Assembly: GCA_965215035.1 (NCBI GenBank)
Contig: OZ244040.1
Span: 2,480,001 to 2,544,000 of the forward strand
Direction of reading: 5' to 3'
Length of the DNA: 64,000 nt
Source: Azophilus sp965215035
Lineage (GTDB): Bacteria > Pseudomonadota > Gammaproteobacteria > Pseudomonadales > Azotimanducaceae
Shown here: piece by piece, positions 45,231 to 52,629 of the stretch
Numbering within the stretch: the first letter of the stretch is position 1
Layout: each line of letters opens with the position of its first letter
The notes under the pieces: model-generated
The model's input: the letters and a program-made list of their open reading frames with translations, nothing else
What the model was told of the DNA's origin: nothing
The model's database searches: none
Made by a program: the position numbers and the translations under genes

Positions 45231-46385
45231 TTACAACCCGCGCTGGGCCCGCAGCCCCGAGACCACCTCGGCGACCCGTCCCGCAGCGTAGTCCACTTCG
45301 GCTTCGGTGGTGTAGCGGCCGATGCTGAAGCGCAAGCTCGCGTGGGCCAGCTCGTCGGGCAACCCCAGGGCGCGCAGCACGTAGGACGGCTCGACGCTGG
45401 CGGAGGTGCAGGCCGACCCGCTGGAAACCGCGATGTCGTCCAGGGCGAGCAGCAGCGTCTCGCCGTCAACACCGGCAAAGGCGACATTCAGGCTGCCCGG
45501 CAGGCGGCGCTGCTCGTCACCGTTGAGTACCGCGCCGGGCACCTGCTGCAGCAACGACCACAGCCGCTGCCGGAGTTTGAGTATGCGGTCGTTTTCCGTT
45601 GCCGCTTCCCGGCGCATAATGTCGCATGCCTCGCCCATGCCCACCGCCTGATGGGTGGCCAGGGTGCCCGAGCGCATACCGCGCTCGTGGCCGCCGCCGT
45701 GCATCTGCGCCCGCAGCCGAACCGGCGGACTGCGGCGCACATACAGGGCGCCGACTCCCTTCGGACCGTAGATCTTGTGCGCCGACAGACTAATGAGGTC
45801 GATGGGCATCGCCTGCACGTCGATGGGTATCCTGCCGGCGCTCTGGGCGGCGTCCACATGCAGGGGTACGCCCCGTTCCCGGCAGATCTCGGCCACCGAC
45901 GCCACGTCGTTGACCACCCCGATTTCGTTGTTCGCGTGCATGAGCGAGACCAGCAGCGTATCCGGCCGCAGGGCCCGGGCCACCTGATCTGGCGTGACGA
46001 GGCCGTCCGTTCCCGGTACCAGGTAGTTCACCTCGAAGCCCTGGGCCTGCAAATGCCGGCAGGTATCGAGCACCGCCTTGTGCTCGATGGCACTGGTGAC
46101 GATATGGCGGCGCGCCGCGCCCTCGGCAAGGCCCTTGATGGCCAGGTTGTCGGACTCGGTGGCCCCGGAGGTCCAAACGATTTCCCTGGGGTCGGCGTTG
46201 ATCAGCCGCGCCACCTGGGCCCGCGCCTGTTCGACCGCCTCCTCGGCCTGCCATCCGTAGTAGTGGCTTCGTGAGGCGGGGTTGCCGAAGTTGCCCCCGA
46301 TGGGCAGGCAATCGTTCATCCGGCTCACGACGCGGGGGTCCACCGGCGTGGTGGCCGAATAATCGAGATAGACGACTTTCTTCAT
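45231..46385 (-). CDS. iscS: Cysteine desulfurase
   Basis: 384 residues from ATG 46385 (KKVVYLDYSATTPVDPRVVS). The PLP lysine is in SLSAHKIYGPKGVGALY and the persulfide Cys in SSGSACTSASVEPSYVLRAL, with the long IscS-type active loop. It is about 20 residues shorter than E. coli IscS, mostly at the C-terminus, the region that contacts IscU. It takes sulfur from cysteine for Fe-S clusters and tRNA thiolation. iscU, iscA, hscBA and fdx are not next to it here, unlike in most relatives. Confidence 0.92.
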   Translation of the reverse strand: MKKVVYLDYSATTPVDPRVVSRMNDCLPIGGNFGNPASRSHYYGWQAEEAVEQARAQVARLINADPREIVWTSGATESDNLAIKGLAEGAARRHIVTSAIEHKAVLDTCRHLQAQGFEVNYLVPGTDGLVTPDQVARALRPDTLLVSLMHANNEIGVVNDVASVAEICRERGVPLHVDAAQSAGRIPIDVQAMPIDLISLSAHKIYGPKGVGALYVRRSPPVRLRAQMHGGGHERGMRSGTLATHQAVGMGEACDIMRREAATENDRILKLRQRLWSLLQQVPGAVLNGDEQRRLPGSLNVAFAGVDGETLLLALDDIAVSSGSACTSASVEPSYVLRALGLPDELAHASLRFSIGRYTTEAEVDYAAGRVAEVVSGLRAQRGL

Positions 46386-46398
46386 CGGCGGGACGGAG

Positions 46399-46452
46399 CC
46401 TAGTGCTCCCGCTGTCACTGATACGTCGTTATCAGTTCGATGGAGCACTAGG
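46399..46452 (-). promoter_or_regulatory. Nested stem-loop in the iscR-iscS intercistronic region
   Basis: CCTAGTGCTCC (46399-46409) is the exact complement of GGAGCACTAGG (46442-46452), an 11-bp outer stem; inside it ACTGATA (46417-46423) pairs with TATCAGT (46430-46436). The structure includes the iscR stop codon. In E. coli a strong structure between iscR and iscS protects the iscR part of the mRNA while the iscS part is degraded, so a similar role in uneven expression is plausible. Confidence 0.7.
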
Positions 46453-46915
46453 ACGGCCGGGTTGCGATCAATTCCCCGGTCAACCGGTCCTGGCGGTGCG
46501 CTATGCATTGCACCTCGCTCCGAGCGACCAGGCTCGCTAGGGTGATTCCCCTGAGGAATGCGTCGATTTCGACGGACAGGTCGGCCCACAGGTCGTGGGT
46601 AAGGCAGGTAAGGCCGTCCTGGCAATCGGCGGTGCCCTGGCAACGGGTTGCATCCACACCTTCTCCCACCGCCGCGATGATTTCCGACACGTTGATTGCG
46701 CCGGCGTCGTCCTTGAGCCGGTAGCCGCCGCCCGGCCCGCGCAGGCTCTCCAGCAGGTTCGCCCGCTTCAACTTGCCGAAAAGCTGTTCTAGGTAGGAGG
46801 AGGAAATGCCCTGCCGGTGCGCGATGTCCGCGACGCTGACCGGGCCGGCATGGCGGTGCAGCGCGATGTCGAGCATGGCGGTTACGGCGTAGCGACCCCG
46901 GGTTGTCAGGCGCAT
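46448..46915 (-). CDS. iscR: Fe-S cluster-sensing transcriptional regulator IscR
   Basis: 155 residues from ATG 46915 (MRLTTRGRYAVTAMLDIALH). An Rrf2-type winged helix (SVADIAHRQGISSSYLEQLF) is followed by three cysteines with the exact IscR spacing (CQGTADCQDGLTC). It represses the isc genes when loaded with a [2Fe-2S] cluster. A 25-base IscR-like site overlaps its own promoter (46964-46996), supporting autoregulation. Confidence 0.93.
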   Translation of the reverse strand: MRLTTRGRYAVTAMLDIALHRHAGPVSVADIAHRQGISSSYLEQLFGKLKRANLLESLRGPGGGYRLKDDAGAINVSEIIAAVGEGVDATRCQGTADCQDGLTCLTHDLWADLSVEIDAFLRGITLASLVARSEVQCIAHRQDRLTGELIATRPS

Positions 46916-46963
46916 GGCAAGTACCCCCCGGCTATTGGCCGGGGACTGAGGAACCTGAAGCCG

Positions 46964-46996
46964 AGTATGCGATACCCGACCAAAACGGTCCACTAT
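46964..46996 (-). promoter_or_regulatory. iscR promoter with overlapping type 1 IscR operator
   Basis: On the minus strand ATAGTGGACCG-TTTT-GGTCGGGTAT (46996 down to 46972) fits the type 1 IscR consensus at about 22 of 25 positions as I align it by eye. The site contains a -35 (TGGACC) placed 17 bases from a -10 (CATACT, 46969 down to 46964). Cluster-loaded IscR bound here would block RNA polymerase. Confidence 0.7.
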
Positions 46997-47001
46997 TGTG
47001 G

Positions 47002-47742
47002 CTAGCCACCGGGCGGGGAACCACCGATGGGTCCGTGTCTGGCCAGATGGGTCAGTACGCCCCGCAACATCCCGACCTCGGTTTCGTCGAGCTGCACGCG
47101 GGTGAAGAGCCGGCGTAGGCGGGTCGGGGTCTGTCCTGGGTTGTGTGGGTCTAGGAAGCCGCTTTCGACCAGCACGTTCTCCAGGTGGGCCAACAGTGCC
47201 TCCACCTCCGCGAGAGTGGCCGCATCCCGGTCCCAGGATGGCGCCGCGCACCCGGCTGTGGCCTGCCGAAACATCTCGTAGGCAACGACCTGCACCGCCA
47301 TGGCGAGGTTCAGCGATGGGTATTCGGGTGACGCCGGAATCTGCAGATGCTTGTTGCAGCGCTGCAGCTCATCGTTAGTCAAGCCACTGGTCTCGCGCCC
47401 GAACAACACCGCCACTTGGCCGGTAGCGGCCTGTCGAACGACCTCGCCGGCCACCTCGCGAACATCGCCGACGGGCCAGGGGATGCGCCGTTGCCGGGCG
47501 CTGGTGGCGACAGCCCAGCGGCAGTCGGCCAGTGCGGAATCCAGGCTGTCGAATACCCGGCAACCGGCGACCACATCGCCCGCGCCGGCGGCCCGCCACT
47601 CTGCCTGGGGGTCCGGGAAGCGATGCGGATTCACCACTGCCAGGCGTTCCAGCCCCATGGTTTTCATGGCCCGCGCCGCAGCCCCGATGTTGCCGGGATG
47701 GCTGGGCTCCACGAGTACGATGCGGATGTTCTTGAGGCTCAT
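47002..47742 (-). CDS. trmJ: tRNA (cytidine/uridine-2'-O-)-methyltransferase TrmJ
   Basis: 246 residues from ATG 47742. The SPOUT knot motifs are IVLVEPSHPGNIGAAARAMK, VAVLFGRETSGLTNDELQRC and PASPEYPSLNLAMAVQVVAY. It methylates the 2'-O of residue 32 in several tRNAs. A C-terminal helical domain follows. The gene diverges from suhB with only 20 bases between start codons; its end lies 5 bases from the IscR site. Confidence 0.93.
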   Translation of the reverse strand: MSLKNIRIVLVEPSHPGNIGAAARAMKTMGLERLAVVNPHRFPDPQAEWRAAGAGDVVAGCRVFDSLDSALADCRWAVATSARQRRIPWPVGDVREVAGEVVRQAATGQVAVLFGRETSGLTNDELQRCNKHLQIPASPEYPSLNLAMAVQVVAYEMFRQATAGCAAPSWDRDAATLAEVEALLAHLENVLVESGFLDPHNPGQTPTRLRRLFTRVQLDETEVGMLRGVLTHLARHGPIGGSPPGG

Positions 47743-47762
47743 GTGCTGTAGGCTAACGATCC

Positions 47763-48548
47763 ATGCATCCGATGGCCAATACCGCTTTGCGCGCCGCCCG
47801 CCGCGCCGGGCAGATTCTGCTGCACGCAATGGATCGGCTCGATGAACTCCAGGTAGAGGAGAAGGCGCCCAACGACTTCGTCTCCAGCATCGATCGGGCG
47901 GCGGAGGATGCCATTGCCGAGATGTTGCGCAAAGCCTATCCAGACCACGCCATCTGGGGCGAAGAGCGTGGGGTGGACGGGCCCGAGACCGCCGAATACA
48001 CCTGGATCGTCGACCCCCTGGACGGTACGCTCAACTACCTGTGCGGCATTCCCCACTTCGCCGTTTCCATAGCGATGCGGCGTGGACGGCATATCGAACA
48101 CGGCGTGATCATCGATCCGGTGCGCAACGAGGAATGGGTGGCGAGCCGCGGTGCCGGTGCCCACCTGAACGGCAAGCGCATCCGGGTCAGCAAGGTGCGG
48201 CGCCTGGGCGATGCGGTGCTGGCCACGGGCCTCCCGCCCGGCGCCCGGGGGCGCCTTGGAGAGTATACGGCCGCGCTCGGGCACTTCACGGAACACTGCC
48301 GAAGCATTCGCCGGCAGGGGTCGGCCGCCCTCGACCTGGCCTATACGGCCGCGGGCAGGGTGGAGGGCTTCTTTGAGATCGGCCTCGCTCCCTGGGATGT
48401 CGCGGCCGGTGCGCTACTGGTCCGGGAGGCGGGCGGATTCGTTGGCGATCTCAAGGGCGGCGATACCTGGCTTGAGTGCGGAGATATCGTCGCCGCCAAC
48501 CCGAAGTGTTTCAGGGCGATGGTTGCCCGGACACGCCTGAATGCCTGA
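47763..48548 (+). CDS. suhB: Inositol-1-monophosphatase (SuhB-like)
   Basis: 261 residues. The lithium-sensitive phosphatase signatures WIVDPLDGTLNYLCGIPHFA (metal-binding DPLDGT) and APWDVAAGALLVREAGG are intact, with WGEERGVDG supplying the metal-binding Glu pair. SuhB dephosphorylates inositol phosphates and in Gammaproteobacteria also acts in rRNA transcription complexes. The trmJ/suhB divergence is conserved in pseudomonads. Confidence 0.92.
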   Translation: MHPMANTALRAARRAGQILLHAMDRLDELQVEEKAPNDFVSSIDRAAEDAIAEMLRKAYPDHAIWGEERGVDGPETAEYTWIVDPLDGTLNYLCGIPHFAVSIAMRRGRHIEHGVIIDPVRNEEWVASRGAGAHLNGKRIRVSKVRRLGDAVLATGLPPGARGRLGEYTAALGHFTEHCRSIRRQGSAALDLAYTAAGRVEGFFEIGLAPWDVAAGALLVREAGGFVGDLKGGDTWLECGDIVAANPKCFRAMVARTRLNA

Positions 48549-48567
48549 TTGCCCACGCGCTTGGCCG

Positions 48568-48622
48568 CAATTCTACTTTTGGCGTCTAATCTTACTGTTC
48601 GCCGCGTAACACCCCGCATTTC
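48568..48622 (+). repeat. Repeat family E, copy 1
   Basis: GCCGCAATTCTACTTTTGGC and the bases through GTTCGCCGCGTAACACCCCG resemble 57759-57815 at most positions. Read as protein, both give AAILxxAS..xVRRVTxRI. It lies in the 334-base gap after suhB (48549-48882), which also holds the promoter candidate for the RiPP operon. Confidence 0.45.
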
Positions 48623-48751
48623 CGGCTTGGTTCGGGCCAAATCGACCGGCAAACCCTGTCTGTGGGGGCGCTGTAAGCCATCACGAGAATTGCTGCCCGC
48701 TTGGGGCGCATCTGGACGGCCGCCGGGTCGCCTGGCCGCCACTGCCGGGGT

Positions 48752-48780
48752 GACCACGGTGCCGATTTTTGAGTATACTC
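48752..48780 (+). promoter_or_regulatory. Candidate promoter of the HvfABC-like operon
   Basis: TGACCA (48752-48757) and TATACT (48775-48780) are separated by 17 bases, about 100 bases before the precursor start codon. The leader that follows has short inverted words but no riboswitch I recognise. In related operons an ECF sigma factor often controls expression; none is seen here. Confidence 0.35.
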
Positions 48781-48882
48781 GCGAGCGTAGGTGCCACATG
48801 GTCCTACGGGGGGAACGCGGGCTACATCCGCGTACCCTAATGTTGACGGACAGCCCCGACGGGCTAAAGGGAGAATAAGGCA

Positions 48883-49182
48883 ATGTTGGAACGTAAAATA
48901 AAACCAATCGCGCTCACGGTGGGTACGGTCTTTGCTGCGGCCCTGGCTTCGGCGGCCGTTGCCGAGACAGACAGCGGGCTATTTGCAGTCGATGAACTGG
49001 ACCGTGGCTATGATCGTCTGGCGGATGCGCATGGCGACGGCGACGAAGGGAGCTGTGGCGAAGGCAAATGCGGCGAAGGCGACGACGCTGAAGACGACGG
49101 CGACGAAGGGAGCTGCGGCGAAGGGAACTGCGGCGAAGACGACGCTGAAGATGGCGGCGACGACGAAGCGGAAAGCGCCTAA
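48883..49182 (+). CDS. HvfA-like RiPP precursor with EGxCG motifs
   Basis: 99 residues. A Sec-type signal peptide (LTVGTVFAAALASAAVA, cleavage after about Ala27) is followed by a short leader (FAVDELDRGYDRLADAHGDG) and an acidic Cys/Gly-rich core with four EGxCG units: EGSCGEGKCGEG and EGSCGEGNCGED (Cys58, 63, 78, 83). The two core blocks are near-exact repeats. This is the precursor architecture modified by DUF692/MNIO enzymes in Haemophilus HvfA-type systems, where EGKCG cysteines are converted to copper-binding oxazolone/thioamide groups. AAGG precedes the ATG. The next two genes encode the expected enzyme and partner. Confidence 0.85.
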   Translation: MLERKIKPIALTVGTVFAAALASAAVAETDSGLFAVDELDRGYDRLADAHGDGDEGSCGEGKCGEGDDAEDDGDEGSCGEGNCGEDDAEDGGDDEAESA

Positions 49183-49205
49183 CGCCGGAGGCTTTGTGCG
49201 GTGCG

Positions 49206-50051
49206 ATGGGTTTCCCCGTTCAAGGAGCGGGTTTGGGGTTGCGCCGACGGTTGCTGCCCGAACTCGTTGCGATGGATCGGGGGGCCGTGGACTTCCTGGA
49301 ACTCGCACCGGAAAACTGGATAGGGGTTGGCGGCTCGCTGGGCCGCCAGTTCCACCATCTTGCGGAGCAGTACCCGCTGGTCTGCCACGGGCTGTCATTG
49401 TCCATCGGCGGGCCAGCGCCGCTTGATATCGCCTTTCTGCGGCAGATCAAGGCGTTTCTCGACCATCACCGGGTGCTTGCCTACAACGAGCATCTGAGCT
49501 ATTGCGGCGACGGGCAGGGTCACCTCTACGACCTGATGCCCATTCCCTTCACCGACGAGGCGGTCACCTATGTGGCCGGGCGCATCCGGCGGGTGCAAGA
49601 CCTGTTGGAGCGCCGTATCGGCATCGAGAACATATCCTACTATGCGGCGCCGGGCCGCGAACTCTCGGAATTGGAATTCGTCAATGCCGTGCTGGCGGAG
49701 GCCGATTGCGACCTGCTGCTCGATGTCAACAATATCTATGTGAACAGCATCAACTTTGGCTACGACCCCTACGAGTTCCTCGCCGGAATCGACGCCGCCA
49801 GAACTCAATATCTGCACTTGGCGGGGCACTACGAACAGGGGCCCGACCTGAGAATCGACACCCACGGCGCCGAGGTGATCGAACCGGTCTGGAAGCTGCT
49901 CGGCGCGGCTTTCGACCGCCACGGCACCGTCCCGGTGCTGCTCGAACGGGATTTCAACTTTCCCCCATTCAACGAACTGCTTGGCGAAGTGGACCGTATA
50001 AGGGCCTTGCAGGCGGCGGCGCTAGACGGGCCTGCCGATGCCGCGAACTGA
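49206..50051 (+). CDS. DUF692 multinuclear non-heme iron oxidase (HvfB/MbnB-like)
   Basis: 281 residues from ATG 49206 (GFPVQGAGLGLRRRLLPELV); GGAGG lies 14 bases upstream and a TTG at 49194 is an alternative. The TIM-barrel metal ligands expected for MNIOs are present: His61 (CHGLSLSIGG), Glu95/His96 (AYNEHLSYCG), Glu141 (GIENISYYA), Asp173/Asn175 (LLLDVNNIYVNS), His204/His208 (YLHLAGHYE), Asp218/His220 (IDTHG) and Glu248 (LLERDFNFP). It should modify the cysteines of the upstream precursor. It overlaps the partner gene by 14 bases. Confidence 0.9.
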   Translation: MGFPVQGAGLGLRRRLLPELVAMDRGAVDFLELAPENWIGVGGSLGRQFHHLAEQYPLVCHGLSLSIGGPAPLDIAFLRQIKAFLDHHRVLAYNEHLSYCGDGQGHLYDLMPIPFTDEAVTYVAGRIRRVQDLLERRIGIENISYYAAPGRELSELEFVNAVLAEADCDLLLDVNNIYVNSINFGYDPYEFLAGIDAARTQYLHLAGHYEQGPDLRIDTHGAEVIEPVWKLLGAAFDRHGTVPVLLERDFNFPPFNELLGEVDRIRALQAAALDGPADAAN

Positions 50052-50826
50052 TCCGCCAGGCTTTCTGGAGGTGCAACGGGCCTTCGCCGCCCACATCCGC
50101 AATCCCGACCTGAACCCGCCCCCGGCCGATGTCGAGCCCGGGCGCATGCGAGTCTATGTGGATCTGTTCCACCGCAACATTGCGACCTTTCTCGCCCGCG
50201 GGTTCCCAACGGCCAAGGCGGTTCTTGGTGCCGAGCGCTGGCGTCGCCTGGTGCGCGGGTTCTTTCATCGCCATGGCAGCGAAACGCCGTATTTCTTGGA
50301 CATCGGCCAGGAATTCATGACGTTCCTGGAGCGGGCAACCGGCGGTTCTGCCGGTGTGGATGCCGATACGGCGCTCGATTTGCCGGACTGGTTTCTGGAG
50401 TTGTGCCATTACGAATGGATGCGGCGCTCACTGCGCACCGCTGTCCCGGACATTCCCGTCGACGGCATCGACCCGGGCGGCGACCTGCTCGCCTGCCCGG
50501 TTGTGGTTTCCCCCTTGGCGCGGCCGCTTTGCTACCGTTATCGGGTGCACGAGATCGTGCCGGGGCGGCCCGGGGAAGAGCCGGCCCCCGGGCCGGCCTG
50601 GCTGATTGCCAACCGGCGGCGCGACGACACCGTGACCTTCATCGGATCGAATGCCCTGACCCACCGGCTCTTAGATCTTCTGCAACCGGAAGTCGCTGGC
50701 CGGCAGGCGCTGGCATCGCTATCTGCGGAACAGCCGGGTATTGACGAGTGCCGACTGCACCGGGAGGGGGCGCGGACCCTCGAACGCCTCCGCGACGCGG
50801 AGGTACTGCTCGGGGTGCGTCGCTAG
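50038..50826 (+). CDS. DUF2063 partner protein (HvfC-like)
   Basis: 262 residues. The N-terminal DUF2063 domain shows FLEVQRAFAAHIRNPDLNPP, RMRVYVDLFHRNIATFLARG and FPTAKAVLGAERWRRLVRGF; a C-terminal domain of mixed strands follows (DDTVTFIGSNALTHRLLDLL). Such proteins bind the precursor leader and form a complex with the DUF692 enzyme. No DoxX-like gene, which completes some hvf operons, is present here. The stop overlaps the convergent terB stop by 4 bases. Confidence 0.85.
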   Translation: MPRTDPPGFLEVQRAFAAHIRNPDLNPPPADVEPGRMRVYVDLFHRNIATFLARGFPTAKAVLGAERWRRLVRGFFHRHGSETPYFLDIGQEFMTFLERATGGSAGVDADTALDLPDWFLELCHYEWMRRSLRTAVPDIPVDGIDPGGDLLACPVVVSPLARPLCYRYRVHEIVPGRPGEEPAPGPAWLIANRRRDDTVTFIGSNALTHRLLDLLQPEVAGRQALASLSAEQPGIDECRLHREGARTLERLRDAEVLLGVRR

Positions 50827-51311
50827 CGCGGGGCGGCGGAGCGATCCGCCGCCGCCAGCCGTCTCGCCTTGCGCTTGGCGGCGATGAAGCGGCTGTGGCC
50901 AATATACAGCAGCTCGGCGATTTTGCGGATAGCCGCGTCCTCGTGCTTGTGCACGCCAGCGTCGCAGAACGCCAGCCGCCAGAGCTGCACGACCAGTTCG
51001 AAGCGCTGTTCCGGCGGCCAGGCTTCGACGATGGCACGGGTGAATCGTTGCACGCCGACGCTGTCTTTGTGCTGTGACTGCGATTCGGCCACCAGTTCGT
51101 CGACCGTTGCCTCGTCGATGCCGAATACCCGCAACAGGGTTTCGCGAACGGTCGCAAGCTCGATATTGGAGATGCTATGGTCTGCCCAGGCGACCTCGAA
51201 CAACAGCACGGCGGCGGCCAGTTCGACGCTTGGCGGCGGTGTGCCGTCGGCAGTGGGTGCCTGCAGTTTTGCCAGTAGTCGTGCGAGCATCAGGCGGATT
51301 TGGGGAACCAT
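50823..51311 (-). CDS. TerB-like protein (COG4103)
   Basis: 162 residues. The conserved TerB helices read LAAAVLLFEVAWADHSISNI and RLAFCDAGVHKHEDAAIRKI, each with the acidic metal-binding pattern, and the C-terminus (LLYIGHSRFIAAKRKARR) is basic. ATG 51311 and an internal ATG at 51290 are both possible. TerB-like proteins are implicated in metal or stress responses but the role is undefined. It diverges from lpxC. Confidence 0.75.
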   Translation of the reverse strand: MVPQIRLMLARLLAKLQAPTADGTPPPSVELAAAVLLFEVAWADHSISNIELATVRETLLRVFGIDEATVDELVAESQSQHKDSVGVQRFTRAIVEAWPPEQRFELVVQLWRLAFCDAGVHKHEDAAIRKIAELLYIGHSRFIAAKRKARRLAAADRSAAPR

Positions 51312-51517
51312 TGCGGTTCGGTATGCGCGTGGCCGGCATTTTCCCTTTCATATTCGGCCCCGATCAATATACAATGCGCGTCCAACACCGCATTGTCAGC
51401 CTGCCGAGCCGAGCGTGTTGAAAGAAGAAGAACCTGTGATTGCCAGAGAGGAATCGACAAACATACCTCGCGGCCGGTTACTCTCTCCATTTTCTTTTCA
51501 TTTTTGGTGGCGCCAAC

Positions 51518-51526
51518 TGTTATACT
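51518..51526 (+). promoter_or_regulatory. Candidate extended -10 promoter of lpxC
   Basis: TGTTATACT is an extended -10 (TG at 51518 and TATACT at 51521-51526), 33 bases before the lpxC start. The -35 region (TTCATT near 51497) is weak, as is allowed for extended -10 promoters. Confidence 0.45.
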
Positions 51527-51559
51527 AGCGGCGTGGGTCGCCGAAGGCGAGGATTCCCC

Positions 51560-52474
51560 ATGTACAAGCAGCACACGATTAAAGCACCGGCGTACGCCAT
51601 TGGCATCGGCGTGCATTCCGGTACCAAGGTTCGCATGGCCTTGCGCCCCGCCGGGGAGAATACGGGAATTCTGTTTGTGCGTGTGGATACGGGGCAGCGG
51701 GTTGCTGTTCGCGCCCTGGCGCACAACGTCTCGGATACGACCCTGTCCACCAGCATTGCTGCGGGCGGTGTGCAGGTGGCCACGGTCGAACACCTGATGT
51801 CGGCGCTGTGTGGGCTTGGCGTCGACAACCTGATCGTGGAACTCAATGCGGAAGAAGTCCCCATCTTGGATGGCAGCGCGGCACCCTTCGCCGATCTGAT
51901 CAACTCGGTCGGCGTCGTCGAGCAGGATGCGGTGCGGGAGTTCATACGGATCAGGCGCCCCATTCGTGTCACCCACGGCGACGGGGAAGCGTTGCTTAAA
52001 CCCTACGAGGGGTTCCGGGGGTCCTACACCTTTGTGGCCGACCACCCCGTGTTCAACCGCCATCCCAGGAGCGTTAAGCTCGACTTTTCACGAGTTTCCT
52101 ACACCAGTGACCTGAGTCGAGCGCGGTCGTTCGGGTTGGTCAGCGACCTGGGCAAGGCCCACGCCATTAATAGGTGCCTGGGTTCGAGCCTGCGCAACGC
52201 GGTGGGCGTGGGCGACCATAGCATTCTCAACAAGGAAGGGTTGCGCTACCGAGACGAGTTCGTCAAGCACAAGCTGCTCGACGCCGTGGGCGACCTTTAC
52301 CTACTGGGCCGGCCGATACTCGGCGAGTTCGAGGGCCGCAAGTCGGGCCATACACTCAACAACATGCTGTTGCGCGCGTTGCTGCGGTGCGAGGACGCCT
52401 GGGAAGTCATCGACAGCGCCGGTGGCCGCCGTGCCCGGGAGCAACCGCTGGTGCAGCCGGCCGTTCTGGCCTAG
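51560..52474 (+). CDS. lpxC: UDP-3-O-acyl-N-acetylglucosamine deacetylase
   Basis: 304 residues from ATG 51560 (YKQHTIKAPAYAIGIGVHSG). The zinc ligands are His78 (ATVEHLMSALCG), His237 and Asp241 (EFVKHKLLDAVGDLYLLG), and the catalytic His264 (KSGHTLNNMLLRA), one residue off the E. coli numbering. LpxC carries out the committed step of lipid A synthesis. It is usually beside ftsZ; here it stands alone between terB and gltX. Confidence 0.96.
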   Translation: MYKQHTIKAPAYAIGIGVHSGTKVRMALRPAGENTGILFVRVDTGQRVAVRALAHNVSDTTLSTSIAAGGVQVATVEHLMSALCGLGVDNLIVELNAEEVPILDGSAAPFADLINSVGVVEQDAVREFIRIRRPIRVTHGDGEALLKPYEGFRGSYTFVADHPVFNRHPRSVKLDFSRVSYTSDLSRARSFGLVSDLGKAHAINRCLGSSLRNAVGVGDHSILNKEGLRYRDEFVKHKLLDAVGDLYLLGRPILGEFEGRKSGHTLNNMLLRALLRCEDAWEVIDSAGGRRAREQPLVQPAVLA

Positions 52475-52629
52475 CGGGGCGGAGCCCCGGTCCGGCGAAT
52501 AAGCGGCCGGGGGCAGTTCCATACAAGATTCCACCCCGTTGGCCGGGTACCCTCGCCTGATCCGATTCTCGGTTGGGCGGTCAAAGGCACCTTCAGGGAT
52601 AGCCGGCAGCCAACTATAATCCACGGCCC

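Noticed and set aside
48568..48622. GCGTAAC near GTTCG considered as an integron attC site
   Set aside because: The core does not fit RYYYAAC/GTTRRRY pairing and no integrase or cassette array is present.
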